Shown here: positions 17,611 through 31,986 of the stretch, in pieces | Layout: each line of letters starts with the position of its first letter | How positions within the stretch are numbered: position 1 is the first letter of the stretch | Source of the DNA: Gammaproteobacteria bacterium | GTDB lineage: Bacteria; Pseudomonadota; Gammaproteobacteria; Arenicellales; Poriferihabitantaceae | Reading direction: 5' to 3' | DNA: 40,378 nucleotides | NCBI GenBank assembly: GCA_011523765.1 | Contig: WTGA01000069.1 | Coordinates: 1 to 40,378, forward strand | Notes under the pieces: model-generated | Databases searched by the model: none | What the model saw: the letters and a program-made list of their open reading frames with translations, nothing else | Told to the model about the DNA's origin: nothing | Program-made: the position numbers and the translations under genes

Positions 17611-20610
17611 CTATGGCAAAAATACGGTATCGGTGACGGTTACCTTTTGACTGGACCCGTCCATCAACGGCACGTCCAGCGTTTGGCCTTTTCGATTGAA
17701 TCCATCCTTGAGCAGGGCCAATGCGATCGAACGACCGACATTCGGGCTCATATAGCTTGAACTGACGTGGCCCAGCATTTCCATCGGGGGACTGGGCCTG
17801 AGGTTTTCAACCACGTGTGCCCCTTCCGGAATCACGAATTTAGGGTCTTCCGTCAACAGCCCGACCAGCTGTTTCCTGCCTTCCCGGGATGTATCGGCTC
17901 TGGAAAAGGAACGCCTGCCCAGGAAATCACTTTTTTTCCTGGAGACAATCCAGTCCATGCCAAGATCCATTGGCGTAACCGTTCCATCGGTATCCTGACC
18001 AACGATAATGAACCCTTTTTCTGCCCGCAGTACATGCATGGTTTCCGTACCATAGGGGCACAATCCGTTTTCGTCCCCGGCTTCCATCAGTGCCTCCCAC
18101 AGCGCAAGCCCATATCTTGCCGGCACATTGATCTCGAAAGACAGCTCGCCGGTAAAGCTGATTCGGAATATCCGTGCCGGAATGCCCGCGACATCGGCGT
18201 GCGCCATGGTCATGAACGGCATGGACCGTTCATCCAGTGGATGATCCGTCAGTTTCCCCAGGACCTTGCCTGCATTGGGTCCGCTCAAAGCGGCCACGGC
18301 CCATTGTTCCGTTACACTCGTGGCGTAGACTTCCATATCCGGCCATTCCGTTTGCAGCCATTCTTCTATCCAGTTCATTACCCGGGCAGCCCCGCCGGTG
18401 GTGGTGGTCATGTGGTAGTGGTTTTCCCCCAGGCAGGTGGTCACACCGTCATCAAACACCATGCCGTGCTCATTCAGCATCAGCCCATAGCGGCAACGTC
18501 CCGGTGCCAGCTGGTCCCATGCATTGGTGTACAACATGTTCAGCAGCCGGATACTGTCCTTGCCCTGCAAATCGATTTTTCCCAGTGTCGTGGCATCCAG
18601 CAGGCCACAATTCTGCCTGACCGAAACACATTCCCGCTGGACCGCAGCATGCATGTCTTCTCCCATGTTGGGAAAATATCTGGGTCGTTTCCAGTCACCG
18701 ACATCCTCATAGACGGCACCGTTCCGGTCATGCCATGAATGCATGGGGGTTTTGCGTCTCTGCATGAAAAGTTCCCGCCGGTCATGGCCGACGATGGAGC
18801 CGAAACTGAGCGGGGTATAGGGAGGCCGGAATGTAGTGGTGCCGACTTCCTGTATGGTGGTATTGCGAATATCCGCCATGACCGCCAGGGCATTGACACT
18901 GGAGGTCTTGCCCTGGTCAGTGCCCATCCCCGTCGTGGTATACCGTTTCAGGTGTTCCACGGATTCGAACCCTTCCCTTGCAGCCAGTTCAATATCCCCG
19001 ACGGTTGAATCGTTATGGAGTTCATGAAAATGCTTTTTTCGGCCCCGGCCGATAGGATGATCACAGGGCAGGATCCAGATAGGACGGGGAGAGCCCGGCA
19101 CCGGGTCGGTCGAGGTTGCATCCAAAGCCAGGTTGCCAGTATCAAATCCTGCCGCCTGTGCCGCCGAGCAACCCGCATCGAATCCCTCGGCCAGACAGTC
19201 ATTCAATTGGTCGGAACCGCCACACGACCCGGCGACGGATACCGGGTTGTTGGTCCAGGGGCGGTCCGGGACAAAACAGTGCTGCTCATCAACGAATTTC
19301 AACCTGCCCTTAGCCTGGCTGAACAGATGCACGGTGGGGGTCCACCCCCCGGACACGCCAACCACCTCACAATCGATGGTTTGCACCTGGCCGGTCACCC
19401 CTTTTCCGCTCTCATCGATTTCCATGACCTGCACTTTCCGGATCCGGCCCCGGGAATACTCGATGCCGGTGATCGTCGAATGTTCCATAATCCTGATTCG
19501 AAGCTCCCTGGTTTGCTGCACGAGCGCTCCCTGGGGGTCCTTTCGGACATCGACGATGTGCACCTCTATGCCCGCTTTTTTTGCATCCATTGCGGTCCGG
19601 TAGGCACTGTCGTTGTTGGTGAACAGGGTAATTCGCCTTGACGGGGCAACCGCGTAACGGTTGATGTAACTGCGTATGGCACTGGCGAGCATGACCCCCG
19701 GGCGGTCATTGTCTGCAAAGACCAGGGGACGCTCGATCCCACCGGTTGCCAGAACGACCTGTTTCGCCCGGATTTTCCACAATCTCTCCTTGACTGCCTT
19801 GCCGGCCGTATTGGGCCCGATGTGTTCATTCACCCTTTCATTGGCCACCACAAAGTTGTAGTCATAATATCCGGTCGCCGTGGTTCTTGGCAGGAGCCTG
19901 ACTTCCGTCATGCGCTGCAATTCGGCAATCCTCTCGCTCACCCAGCGGTCAGCGGACTGATCGTTGATTTGGGCGGTGTCACTCAGCAATGCTCCGCCGA
20001 ATTCGTTCTTCTCGTCAATGAGCACCACCCGGGCGCCGGCCCTTCCGGCCGCACAGGCGGCCTGAAGGCCTGCCGGACCGCCACCAATCACGAGCACATC
20101 ACAATGGGCATAGGTCTTGTCATAGAAATCCGGATCCACGTCCGTCGGGGACTTTCCAAGTCCGGCCGCCCGGCGGATATACTTTTCGTACGTCATCCAC
20201 AACGAAGAAGGCCACATAAAGGTCTTGTAGTAAAATCCTGCCGGCAGAACCCGGGAAACCCAGGAGGCGACGACACCGATGTCAAAACCGACGGAAGGCC
20301 AACAGTTCTGTGAACTGGCATGCAGCCCGTCGTACAGCTGGATTTCGGTCGCCCGGCGGTTGGGCTCGGTATAGGCACCGCTTTCAAGTTGCACCAGGGC
20401 GTTCGGCTCTTCCGGTCCGGCAGAGTAGATCCCCCTCGGCCGGTGATATTTGAAACTTCTTCCAACCAGCGTCACACCATTGGCAATCAATGCGGAAGCC
20501 AGGGTATCGCCGGAAAACCCCTCGTACGCCTTGTCGTCATACCAGAATCGAATGGGTTTGTTTCGGTCTATGCGGCCTCCCTGCCCAAGGCGGTTAACCT
20601 GTGTACTCAT
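17611..20610 (-). CDS. soxA: Sarcosine oxidase alpha subunit
   Basis: 999 aa; N-terminal 2Fe-2S-like/NAD-binding segments (VLVIGGGPAGLQAACAAGRAGARVVLIDE), C-terminal aminomethyltransferase-like domain. Confidence 0.96.
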   Translation of the reverse strand: MSTQVNRLGQGGRIDRNKPIRFWYDDKAYEGFSGDTLASALIANGVTLVGRSFKYHRPRGIYSAGPEEPNALVQLESGAYTEPNRRATEIQLYDGLHASSQNCWPSVGFDIGVVASWVSRVLPAGFYYKTFMWPSSLWMTYEKYIRRAAGLGKSPTDVDPDFYDKTYAHCDVLVIGGGPAGLQAACAAGRAGARVVLIDEKNEFGGALLSDTAQINDQSADRWVSERIAELQRMTEVRLLPRTTATGYYDYNFVVANERVNEHIGPNTAGKAVKERLWKIRAKQVVLATGGIERPLVFADNDRPGVMLASAIRSYINRYAVAPSRRITLFTNNDSAYRTAMDAKKAGIEVHIVDVRKDPQGALVQQTRELRIRIMEHSTITGIEYSRGRIRKVQVMEIDESGKGVTGQVQTIDCEVVGVSGGWTPTVHLFSQAKGRLKFVDEQHCFVPDRPWTNNPVSVAGSCGGSDQLNDCLAEGFDAGCSAAQAAGFDTGNLALDATSTDPVPGSPRPIWILPCDHPIGRGRKKHFHELHNDSTVGDIELAAREGFESVEHLKRYTTTGMGTDQGKTSSVNALAVMADIRNTTIQEVGTTTFRPPYTPLSFGSIVGHDRRELFMQRRKTPMHSWHDRNGAVYEDVGDWKRPRYFPNMGEDMHAAVQRECVSVRQNCGLLDATTLGKIDLQGKDSIRLLNMLYTNAWDQLAPGRCRYGLMLNEHGMVFDDGVTTCLGENHYHMTTTTGGAARVMNWIEEWLQTEWPDMEVYATSVTEQWAVAALSGPNAGKVLGKLTDHPLDERSMPFMTMAHADVAGIPARIFRISFTGELSFEINVPARYGLALWEALMEAGDENGLCPYGTETMHVLRAEKGFIIVGQDTDGTVTPMDLGMDWIVSRKKSDFLGRRSFSRADTSREGRKQLVGLLTEDPKFVIPEGAHVVENLRPSPPMEMLGHVSSSYMSPNVGRSIALALLKDGFNRKGQTLDVPLMDGSSQKVTVTDTVFLP

Positions 20611-20888
20611 TCTTCCACCTCAGGACGCACATCACCCGGCTTGTAGGTGGCATAGATATGATCCGTGATTGTGCAGCGTGCGACATTGAACCATCTCCGG
20701 CAGCCATGACTGTGGACCCAGCGCTCATAATGCAGGCCTTTGGGGTTCTTCCGGAAGAACACGTAATCCCCCCATTCCTCATCGGAAAGCTTGTACGGGT
20801 CCCCGGGCCGGGCGATATGGGCCTCTCCATGGGCCGTGAATTCCGATTGATCGCGCTTCCCGCACCAGGGGCATTCAATGATCAGCAT
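20607..20888 (-). CDS. soxD: Sarcosine oxidase delta subunit
   Basis: 93 aa; [44 protein letters not shown] overlap with soxA. Confidence 0.95.
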   Translation of the reverse strand: MLIIECPWCGKRDQSEFTAHGEAHIARPGDPYKLSDEEWGDYVFFRKNPKGLHYERWVHSHGCRRWFNVARCTITDHIYATYKPGDVRPEVEE

Positions 20889-22132
20889 CAGTGCGCCACC
20901 GCGGCTGCGGCTCCCTCATCAATCAACGCACCGCTGTGGAACCGGTTGATTGAAAATGGCTGGGCAATGGGGTGCATCTCTCCGCGGGCAATCGAGTGGG
21001 CGAATACATGGCCGGACCCGGGGGTCGCCTTGAACCCGCCGGTCCCCCAGCCGCAGTTGAAATACAGGTTCTGAACGGGAGTCTTGGAGACAATGGGTGA
21101 CCGGTCAACGGTCACATCCACAATTCCGCCCCATTGCCGTAACATTTTCAACCGGGAGAAAATGGGATACAGTTCAATGACCGGGCCCACCGTTTCTTCG
21201 ATCACGTCAAAACCGCCACGCTGCGAGTACGAATTGTAGGCATCGGACCCCGCACCAATGACCAGTTCCCCCTTGTCGGACTGGCTGATGTATGCATGGA
21301 TGCTGCCAGACATCACCACACAATCCAGAATTGGCTTGATGGGCTCGGATACCAATGCCTGCAGGGGAAACGACTCGATGGGAAGGCGGAAACCTGCCAT
21401 TTCAGCCAGGACCGAACAGTGTCCTGCCACCACACACCCCACTTTTTTTGCACCAATGGTTCCTCGGGTGGTCTCCACTCCCTGAACGGTATTGTGTTCT
21501 ATCCTGAATCCCGTGACTTCGCAATTCTGAATAATGTCCACTCCCCGGTCATCCGCGGCCCGTGCATAGCCCCAGGCCACCGCATCATGACGGGCCGTGC
21601 CCCCTCTGCCCTGCAGGACCGCTCCAAGAACCGGGTAACGGCAATTTAGATTGATAAATGGCACCCGCTCCCTGACCTGCTCCGGCGACAGGAATTCAGA
21701 GTCAATGTCATTCAGGTAAATGGCATTCCCCCGCCTTCCTATTTCCTGGAGGTCGTGTACATTGTGCGCAAGATGAAGCAGTCCACGCTGGGAAAACATG
21801 ACGTTGTAATTCAGGTCACGGCTCAAGCCCTCCCACAACTTCATCGCGTGTTCATAGAGACGGGCGGATTCATCCCACAGATAGTTGGAACGCACGATGG
21901 TGGTATTTCGACCCGTATTGCCCCCTCCGAGCCAGCCTTTTTCAATCACGGCCACATTGGTGATACCGCATTCCTTCGCCAGATAATAAGCGGTGGCAAG
22001 GCCATGTCCGCCACCCCCGACAATCACCACGTCATATTCCTTTCTGGGGTGTGGGCTGCGCCAGGCGCGTTGCCAGTTCTGGTGATAGCTGACCGCATTG
22101 CGTATCAGGCTGAAGATCGAGTAACGCTTCAT
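20888..22132 (-). CDS. soxB: Sarcosine oxidase beta subunit
   Basis: 414 aa; [58 protein letters not shown]. Confidence 0.96.
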   Translation of the reverse strand: MKRYSIFSLIRNAVSYHQNWQRAWRSPHPRKEYDVVIVGGGGHGLATAYYLAKECGITNVAVIEKGWLGGGNTGRNTTIVRSNYLWDESARLYEHAMKLWEGLSRDLNYNVMFSQRGLLHLAHNVHDLQEIGRRGNAIYLNDIDSEFLSPEQVRERVPFINLNCRYPVLGAVLQGRGGTARHDAVAWGYARAADDRGVDIIQNCEVTGFRIEHNTVQGVETTRGTIGAKKVGCVVAGHCSVLAEMAGFRLPIESFPLQALVSEPIKPILDCVVMSGSIHAYISQSDKGELVIGAGSDAYNSYSQRGGFDVIEETVGPVIELYPIFSRLKMLRQWGGIVDVTVDRSPIVSKTPVQNLYFNCGWGTGGFKATPGSGHVFAHSIARGEMHPIAQPFSINRFHSGALIDEGAAAAVAH

Positions 22133-22181
22133 GAATCAGGATAATTTCAGTTGGGTCATTCGGGTCGCGGTCCCTGGCTGG

Positions 22182-22190
22182 ATTATATCA
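22182..22190 (-). promoter_or_regulatory. Candidate extended -10 promoter (TGATATAAT) for soxBDAG
   Basis: Minus strand reads GGTTGATATAATCC about 50 nt upstream of the soxB start; no good -35 seen. Confidence 0.45.
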
Positions 22191-22324
22191 ACCCTGCGGG
22201 CCAGATATCGACCGCATTATCAGACCCCGGACCCCCAACCAAAGTGCCGACCGGCACCCGAGTACCTGGACTGGCACGCCAGGAATGTATTCAGGGATCC
22301 CCGGTTACGGTGAATGCCAGGAAA

Positions 22325-22861
22325 TCAGAATTCAACTCCCTGGGCGGCCAGGATGCCCCGGTCAAAGGCATGTTTCACTTTCGTCATTTCAGTCACCGTG
22401 TCGGCAACGTCCATCACTTCCCTGGCCGCATCCCGGCCTGTCAGTATCAGATGCAACCAGGCCGGTTTCTGGTTCTGGACAAAATCCGCAATTTCCCGGC
22501 CCGTCAGCCAGCCTAAACTGCTGCAGTAATTGATCTCATCCAGCAATACCAGGTCATATTTTTTGGATGTGATCTTTTCTTTGCTGAACTCCCAGATTGC
22601 ACGGCTGGTTTTGATGTCCTGGACGGGGTTATTGGTATCCCAGGTAAAGCCGTCTCCCAGGACATGCCACTCGATGTTGTCAAATTTTTTTGCCGCCAGC
22701 TGCTCTCCGGTTTTCCACTTTCCCTTGATATACTGGATGACACAAACCTGCATGTCCCATCCGGCAGCGCGAAATACCACCCCGAATGCGCTGGAAGATT
22801 TTCCTTTTCCATCCCCCGTGTGGACCAGGGTGATCCCCTCTCTTCGTTCCCGTGATTTCAT
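22325..22861 (-). CDS. cobO: Cob(I)yrinic acid a,c-diamide adenosyltransferase
   Basis: 178 aa from internal ATG (MKSRERREGITLVHTGDGKGKSSSAFG); VIQYIKGKWKTGE, DLVLLDEINY, LTGRDA; ORF-track start at 23122 rejected as too far upstream. Confidence 0.93.
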   Translation of the reverse strand: MKSRERREGITLVHTGDGKGKSSSAFGVVFRAAGWDMQVCVIQYIKGKWKTGEQLAAKKFDNIEWHVLGDGFTWDTNNPVQDIKTSRAIWEFSKEKITSKKYDLVLLDEINYCSSLGWLTGREIADFVQNQKPAWLHLILTGRDAAREVMDVADTVTEMTKVKHAFDRGILAAQGVEF

Positions 22862-23232
22862 TGCATTGTGGATAACAGGCAAAACAGGCCAATTGCAGGA
22901 GAACCGAGTGTACACACAGTGCACGGTTCTTGCGAGTCCAAAGTTTCCGGTCCGGCCATGCATGCTGTCTGCAGGGACGGCAGTGCGGAGAAATGTCCCC
23001 GGCATCCGGGTGATTCCCGTCACCCGCCACGACCCAATCAAGCCAAAAAGCAACGTCTTGCGGGCATCTCCCCATCGTGGACCGGAGAAACGGGGGATGG
23101 GTTCTCCCTGGAGAGACACCATGCCGGGCCGCGCCGATGCCCGTGTTCTCCTGTCATGGCACTTTCCTCCGAATATCCATAACAGTCATTTCAGTATACG
23201 GTAAACTCCATCTGGTAAACGGGGTAACGACT

Positions 23233-24438
23233 ATGCATAGAAATACAAGAATCATACTCGGCATTACCGGCGGCATTGCCGCGTACAAGTCGCCTGACCT
23301 GGTTCGACGCCTGATCGAACGGGGCGCGGAAGTCAGGGTTGTCATGTCCCGGGCCGCCATGGAGTTTATTACGCCGTTGACACTCCAGGCAGTGAGCGGG
23401 CATCCGGTACACCAGCATCTCCTGGATTCGGATGCTGAATCCGGAATGGGGCATATCGAACTGGCCCGCTGGGCCGAAATCATCCTCATAGCCCCTGCAA
23501 CAGCCCATTTCATGGCAAAAATTGTTCATGGGGAAGCAGACGATTTGTTGTCCGCCCTGGTTGTGGCAAGTGAAGCCACCCTGGCGATCGCACCGGCGAT
23601 GAACCGGCAAATGTGGCAGAACCCGGCGACCCGGCACAACCTGAAGACACTGGTTGACCGGGGGGTCTCCATCATCGGCCCCGGCGAGGGAGACCAGGCC
23701 TGTGGTGAAGTGGGCGTTGGGCGAATGACCGAGCCCGACGAGATCGCCCAACAGCTGCTCGGTGATGGGATTCCACAGCTGTTCTCAGGGAAAAAGATCC
23801 TGGTGACTGCGGGCCCGACGTGGGAGGCAATCGATCCGGTACGCGGAATCTCCAATCGCAGTTCCGGAAAGATGGGATTTGCCATCGCCAGGGCAGCCCG
23901 TGATTTCGGGGCAACCGTGACCATGGTGCGGGGACCGGTGAACACAACCCCGCCTTCAGGGGTGGAGTGCATCGGTGTGCAGTCGGCAAGACAGATGCGC
24001 GATGCGGTCATGTCGCGTGTCTCGGGCACCGATATTTTTATCGGCGTGGCGGCGGTGGCCGATTATCGGCCCGCCTTGCAGGAAGACCAGAAAATCAAGG
24101 CAAAGGAGCCTGAAATCGTCCTGAAGCTGATCAAGAATCCGGACATTCTGGCCGAAGTGGCGGCTCGGGAGGACCGGCCGTTTACCGTGGGGTTTGCTGC
24201 GGAAACCCGGGACCTGCTGGCCAATGCGAAGAAAAAACTGTGGGACAAGAAAATTGATGTCATCGTGGCCAATGACGTATCCGGAGAGGACGGTGCGATC
24301 GACAATGACACCAATGCCGCATCCCTGATTCACCAGACCGGGGTGGTCCAGCTGGAACGGGCGGACAAGTACCGCCTGGCCATAAGCATCCTGGAAAAGA
24401 TTTCCGTTCTCATGAACCCGGAACCAAGCACAGCATGA
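23233..24438 (+). CDS. coaBC: Bifunctional phosphopantothenoylcysteine decarboxylase/phosphopantothenate--cysteine ligase
   Basis: Start at [68 protein letters not shown]. Confidence 0.97.
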   Translation: MHRNTRIILGITGGIAAYKSPDLVRRLIERGAEVRVVMSRAAMEFITPLTLQAVSGHPVHQHLLDSDAESGMGHIELARWAEIILIAPATAHFMAKIVHGEADDLLSALVVASEATLAIAPAMNRQMWQNPATRHNLKTLVDRGVSIIGPGEGDQACGEVGVGRMTEPDEIAQQLLGDGIPQLFSGKKILVTAGPTWEAIDPVRGISNRSSGKMGFAIARAARDFGATVTMVRGPVNTTPPSGVECIGVQSARQMRDAVMSRVSGTDIFIGVAAVADYRPALQEDQKIKAKEPEIVLKLIKNPDILAEVAAREDRPFTVGFAAETRDLLANAKKKLWDKKIDVIVANDVSGEDGAIDNDTNAASLIHQTGVVQLERADKYRLAISILEKISVLMNPEPSTA

Positions 24439-24893
24439 AGAAAAAAATCGACGTAAAAATTCTTGACGAACGAATCCGGAAAACGTACGGCTTGCCCGGC
24501 TATGCCACCGAAGGTTCTGCAGGCCTGGATTTGAATGCCTGTATCGACGACCCGGTGCATCTCCAGCCCGGACAAACCGCGCTGATTCCGACGGGGATCG
24601 CCATTCATCTTGCCGACCCGAACCTGGCAGCAGTCCTGATCCCGCGTTCGGGGCTGGGGCACAAGCACGGGATCGTCCTGGGAAATCTCACGGGGTTGAT
24701 CGATTCGGATTACCAGGGCCAGCTGTTTGTATCCTGCTGGAACCGGGGAAGCCGGAATTTTACGGTCCGTTCCGGTGACCGGATTGCACAGATGGTCGTG
24801 GTACCCGTTGTACAGGTCGAATTCAATATCGTGGACGATTTCGAGTCTTCGGGCCGGGGGGGCGGCGGATTCGGATCGACCGGAAACACCTGA
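24435..24893 (+). CDS. dut: dUTP diphosphatase
   Basis: 152 aa; [42 protein letters not shown]-terminal [15 protein letters not shown] overlap with coaBC. Confidence 0.97.
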   Translation: MKKKIDVKILDERIRKTYGLPGYATEGSAGLDLNACIDDPVHLQPGQTALIPTGIAIHLADPNLAAVLIPRSGLGHKHGIVLGNLTGLIDSDYQGQLFVSCWNRGSRNFTVRSGDRIAQMVVVPVVQVEFNIVDDFESSGRGGGGFGSTGNT

Positions 24894-24959
24894 CCGATGC
24901 CGGGTCCGCGAGGATGGCTTCGTCTCCCGACAGGGAACCTGCCATCCCCGTCGTCCACT

Positions 24960-25751
24960 TCACCAGCGGTTCCTGAGTTCCCGGAGTTTCAGAAAGACTG
25001 TCCGTGAATCCGGAGACTTCCCTATTTCAGGAAAGGCCCGGCGAAGCTGTTCCATCACATCCGGATGCTGCAACCGGAAGAAGGTGTTGATTTCCTTTTC
25101 CTGGGCCAGCGTGGTTACGAGAGCGTTGGCAGGGTCCTGGTCGAAAGTTTCTTCCAACAGGGCTTTCGCGGCGTGGTTTTCCGGTTCCCGGTCCAGTGTA
25201 AACTGAAGGTTGTTTTGCAGATAGTCGTGCCCCGGATAGACCAGTGTATTGTCCGTGAGCGGGGCGAGTTGACCGATGAACGTGTCATAGAGTTCATCGG
25301 GATGTCCACCATGGTGGCAATTTCCCGCTCCGGCGTTGAACAGGGTATCCCCGCAGAACAATGCCGGATGATCGGTCCTGGAGAGCAGGCAGACGTGGCT
25401 CATGGTATGGCCCGGGGTATCCAGGGTTTCCAGTTCCACGGTATGGCCGACCCGGACGACATCCCCGGCGGACAACCCCTGGGACATCTCCGGGATCGAG
25501 GCTCCGGCACCATGGTGGGCCAGGACTTTCGCTCCTGTCGCCGCCACCATCTTCCGGTTGCCGCCCGTGTGATCACCGTGCTCATGGGTATTCACAATCT
25601 GCGTGATATTCCATCCCTCTTCGCTGGCCACCGCCAGGCATTTCCTGTGGTCCAGCGGGTCAACGGCCAGCGCTTCCCCGGTTTCCGGACAGGCAATCAG
25701 GTAATTGAAATTCCGGTAGGCATTTCCGGTCCAGATTTGTTTTACAATCAT
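24960..25751 (-). CDS. gloB: Hydroxyacylglutathione hydrolase (glyoxalase II)
   Basis: 263 aa; metal-binding THEHGDHTGGN, DTPGHTMSHVCL, FCGDTLFNAGAG, VYPGHDY. Confidence 0.93.
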   Translation of the reverse strand: MIVKQIWTGNAYRNFNYLIACPETGEALAVDPLDHRKCLAVASEEGWNITQIVNTHEHGDHTGGNRKMVAATGAKVLAHHGAGASIPEMSQGLSAGDVVRVGHTVELETLDTPGHTMSHVCLLSRTDHPALFCGDTLFNAGAGNCHHGGHPDELYDTFIGQLAPLTDNTLVYPGHDYLQNNLQFTLDREPENHAAKALLEETFDQDPANALVTTLAQEKEINTFFRLQHPDVMEQLRRAFPEIGKSPDSRTVFLKLRELRNRW

Positions 25752-25939
25752 AATCGTCGTCCGCTTGGAGAGAAATGGAAGGACAGGGGATAACTATACA
25801 ACAAAACCGGGGAAGCGAATCTCTCCGGCGTGGCCGGGCAATCCTCCCGATACGGGTGCGCATTGGCAGCCTGGGTTTCCTCAAGAAGGCGTCCGGAGAG
25901 GTTTTCAGGGCCAATCATCCCGTTGCGTCCGGGGACCGA

Positions 25940-26692
25940 TCAGGGGTGACCGCCATTGGCCTGATGCAGGAAACTGTCGACCCAGCCCAGGATGGTGCCG
26001 GCATGAACATCCTTTTCCGCCAGGGAATGCAGTGTCGATTCGTAGAGCTCCTGACCGATGGTCTCTTTCCTGAATTCCGCCCGGAAGGCACAAAATTCCT
26101 TGCTGAACTCAGGATGGCCCTGAATGCCCAACATGGTATTCCCTCCAACGATCATGCTGTTCGGGCAGAAATCGTTTTTCGCCACCGCCCTGAAGTGCGG
26201 CGGGATTTCCAGCACCTGGTCCTGGTGAATCACAACCAGATTGTAGTGGTCGCCGTTCAGGTCGCCGAAGTTCGTCATCCACGGCTGTTTTTCGGTGACG
26301 GCAGCGCTTTGAATGCCAAACCCCCAACCCGCATCCGCTTTGACTGTTTTTCCGCCCAGGGCATGGGCGATGAGCTGGTGTCCAAAACAGATGCCGACCA
26401 TTTTCACGTTCTGGTCCCAGCAGTCCCGGACAAATTGCATTAACCTCTTTATCCAGAACCGGTCTTCATACACACTGTAACGGGACCCGGAAATGACATA
26501 ACCGTCGTATTGCTCCGGGACGGGAAGGGTTTCCCCCTCAAAACACCGGATCGGCTCCAGCGCGATGGACTGGGCATCCGGGTCCAGACTATTCTGAAAC
26601 ATTTCCGTGTAAGTGCCATATTGTGGCTGGTCATCCGGGGCCACATCATCACACAACAGCAATCCTATCTTCAAGATGTCGGTATCGGCCAT
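25940..26692 (-). CDS. Class I glutamine amidotransferase (GMP synthase glutaminase-like)
   Basis: 250 aa; GICFGHQLIAHALGG catalytic Cys motif, GIQGHPEFSKEF His/Glu motif. Confidence 0.88.
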   Translation of the reverse strand: MADTDILKIGLLLCDDVAPDDQPQYGTYTEMFQNSLDPDAQSIALEPIRCFEGETLPVPEQYDGYVISGSRYSVYEDRFWIKRLMQFVRDCWDQNVKMVGICFGHQLIAHALGGKTVKADAGWGFGIQSAAVTEKQPWMTNFGDLNGDHYNLVVIHQDQVLEIPPHFRAVAKNDFCPNSMIVGGNTMLGIQGHPEFSKEFCAFRAEFRKETIGQELYESTLHSLAEKDVHAGTILGWVDSFLHQANGGHP

Positions 26693-26881
26693 GTCGGTTC
26701 AGGGCAATTGGATTGTCAGCGGTATCGGGAAACGGGCCTGTCGATACTAACCCAACCGTCCCTCATTTGAAACGACTGATCAGGGAGGGCAGGAAGCCGG
26801 CCGTGATAATTCACTTGTGAAATCGACGCGCTAACAGTACCATCCCCTGATGCTAAATTCATATCCATAACGGTTCAAGAA

Positions 26882-27757
26882 ATGCTTACAGGCAGTTTGG
26901 TCGCAATGATTACTCCCATGGACGAAGAGGGCGGCATCGATTACCACGGACTGCGGAAACTGGTCGATTTCCATGTCGAAAACCAGACCGATGCCATCAT
27001 CGCTACGGGAACGACAGGAGAATCCGCGACTCTGGACATTGACGAACAGATTGATGTCATCGGCAAGACCGTGGACTTTGCGGCGGGACGGATTCCCATC
27101 GTAGCCGGGACAGGAGGCAATTCCACCTCGGAGGCGCTGGAATTGACCCAGCGAGCCGCCGCATTGGGCGTACACGCGTGCCTGCTGGTGGTCCCGTACT
27201 ACAACAAACCCACCCAGCATGGTCTGTACCTGCACTTCAGGCATCTTGCCGAAGCCGTCGATGTGCCCCAGATCCTCTACAATGTTCCGAGCCGGACCGC
27301 CCTGGACATGGAAAATGATACCGTTGTGAAATTGGCACAAATTCCAAACATTGCCGGCATCAAGGATGCCACCTCGGATATTCCCAGGGTGGGAGATTTC
27401 AAAGCCCGGTGTGGCGACGACTTCGCCATCTACTCCGGGAATGATGATACCGCACTGCAACTGATCGAAGCGGGCGGGCACGGCTGTATATCCGTAACCG
27501 CCAATGTGGCCCCGGGAATGATGCATGAAATGTGCAGCGCTGCGGTTTCCGGGGACCTGGAACGTGCAAGGAAATTGAATGCCCAGCTGGACCCCCTGCA
27601 CGATGCCCTGTTTCTTGAATCCAACCCGATCCCGGCAAAGTGGGCATTGCATGAGATGGGTTATGTGGCAAAGGGCATCCGATTGCCGTTGACCGTTTTT
27701 TCCGGGCAATACCACGAGCAGCTCCGGCAGGCGATGAGAACGGCTGGGGTTCTATAG
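26882..27757 (+). CDS. dapA: 4-hydroxy-tetrahydrodipicolinate synthase
   Basis: 291 aa; TGTTGESATL, VVPYYNKPTQHGLYLHF, LYNVPSRTALDM, GIKDATSDI. Confidence 0.97.
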   Translation: MLTGSLVAMITPMDEEGGIDYHGLRKLVDFHVENQTDAIIATGTTGESATLDIDEQIDVIGKTVDFAAGRIPIVAGTGGNSTSEALELTQRAAALGVHACLLVVPYYNKPTQHGLYLHFRHLAEAVDVPQILYNVPSRTALDMENDTVVKLAQIPNIAGIKDATSDIPRVGDFKARCGDDFAIYSGNDDTALQLIEAGGHGCISVTANVAPGMMHEMCSAAVSGDLERARKLNAQLDPLHDALFLESNPIPAKWALHEMGYVAKGIRLPLTVFSGQYHEQLRQAMRTAGVL

Positions 27758-27810
27758 CCACTCCCTCCGTCCCCCCAATTTCCCGGTTTGGCCCCCGAAA
27801 TCTCCCTGGC

Positions 27811-31770
<3,960 letters not shown>

Positions 31771-31986
31771 AGGCCCCGGTCCGGCTATTCGGGGAGTGGT
31801 TTTACATCCGGTTGCCCGTCACAGCGGCCGGCACCGCACGGTCTGGAATGCACCCGGAACATCACGGGCTTCGGAACCTCGCCGTATCCCCGGAAGACTT
31901 TCCCGGCCAGCCTGAACGGGATGCCTCCGGATACGCAGGCCGTCGACGGAATCCGGGACATTGCCCGGTTGCTTCGGGGATGTGTT

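Noticed and set aside
17767-18738. 323-aa plus-strand ORF
   Set aside because: Antisense to soxA; shadow ORF.
23077-23175. Glycine riboswitch (GGAGAGACACC...GCGCCGATGCC...CTCCTGTC) upstream of coaBC
   Set aside because: Only superficial resemblance; conserved CRCCGAAGG and CUCUCAGG/GGAC elements are missing and coaBC is not an expected target.
26831-27715. 294-aa minus-strand ORF
   Set aside because: Antisense to almost all of dapA; shadow ORF.
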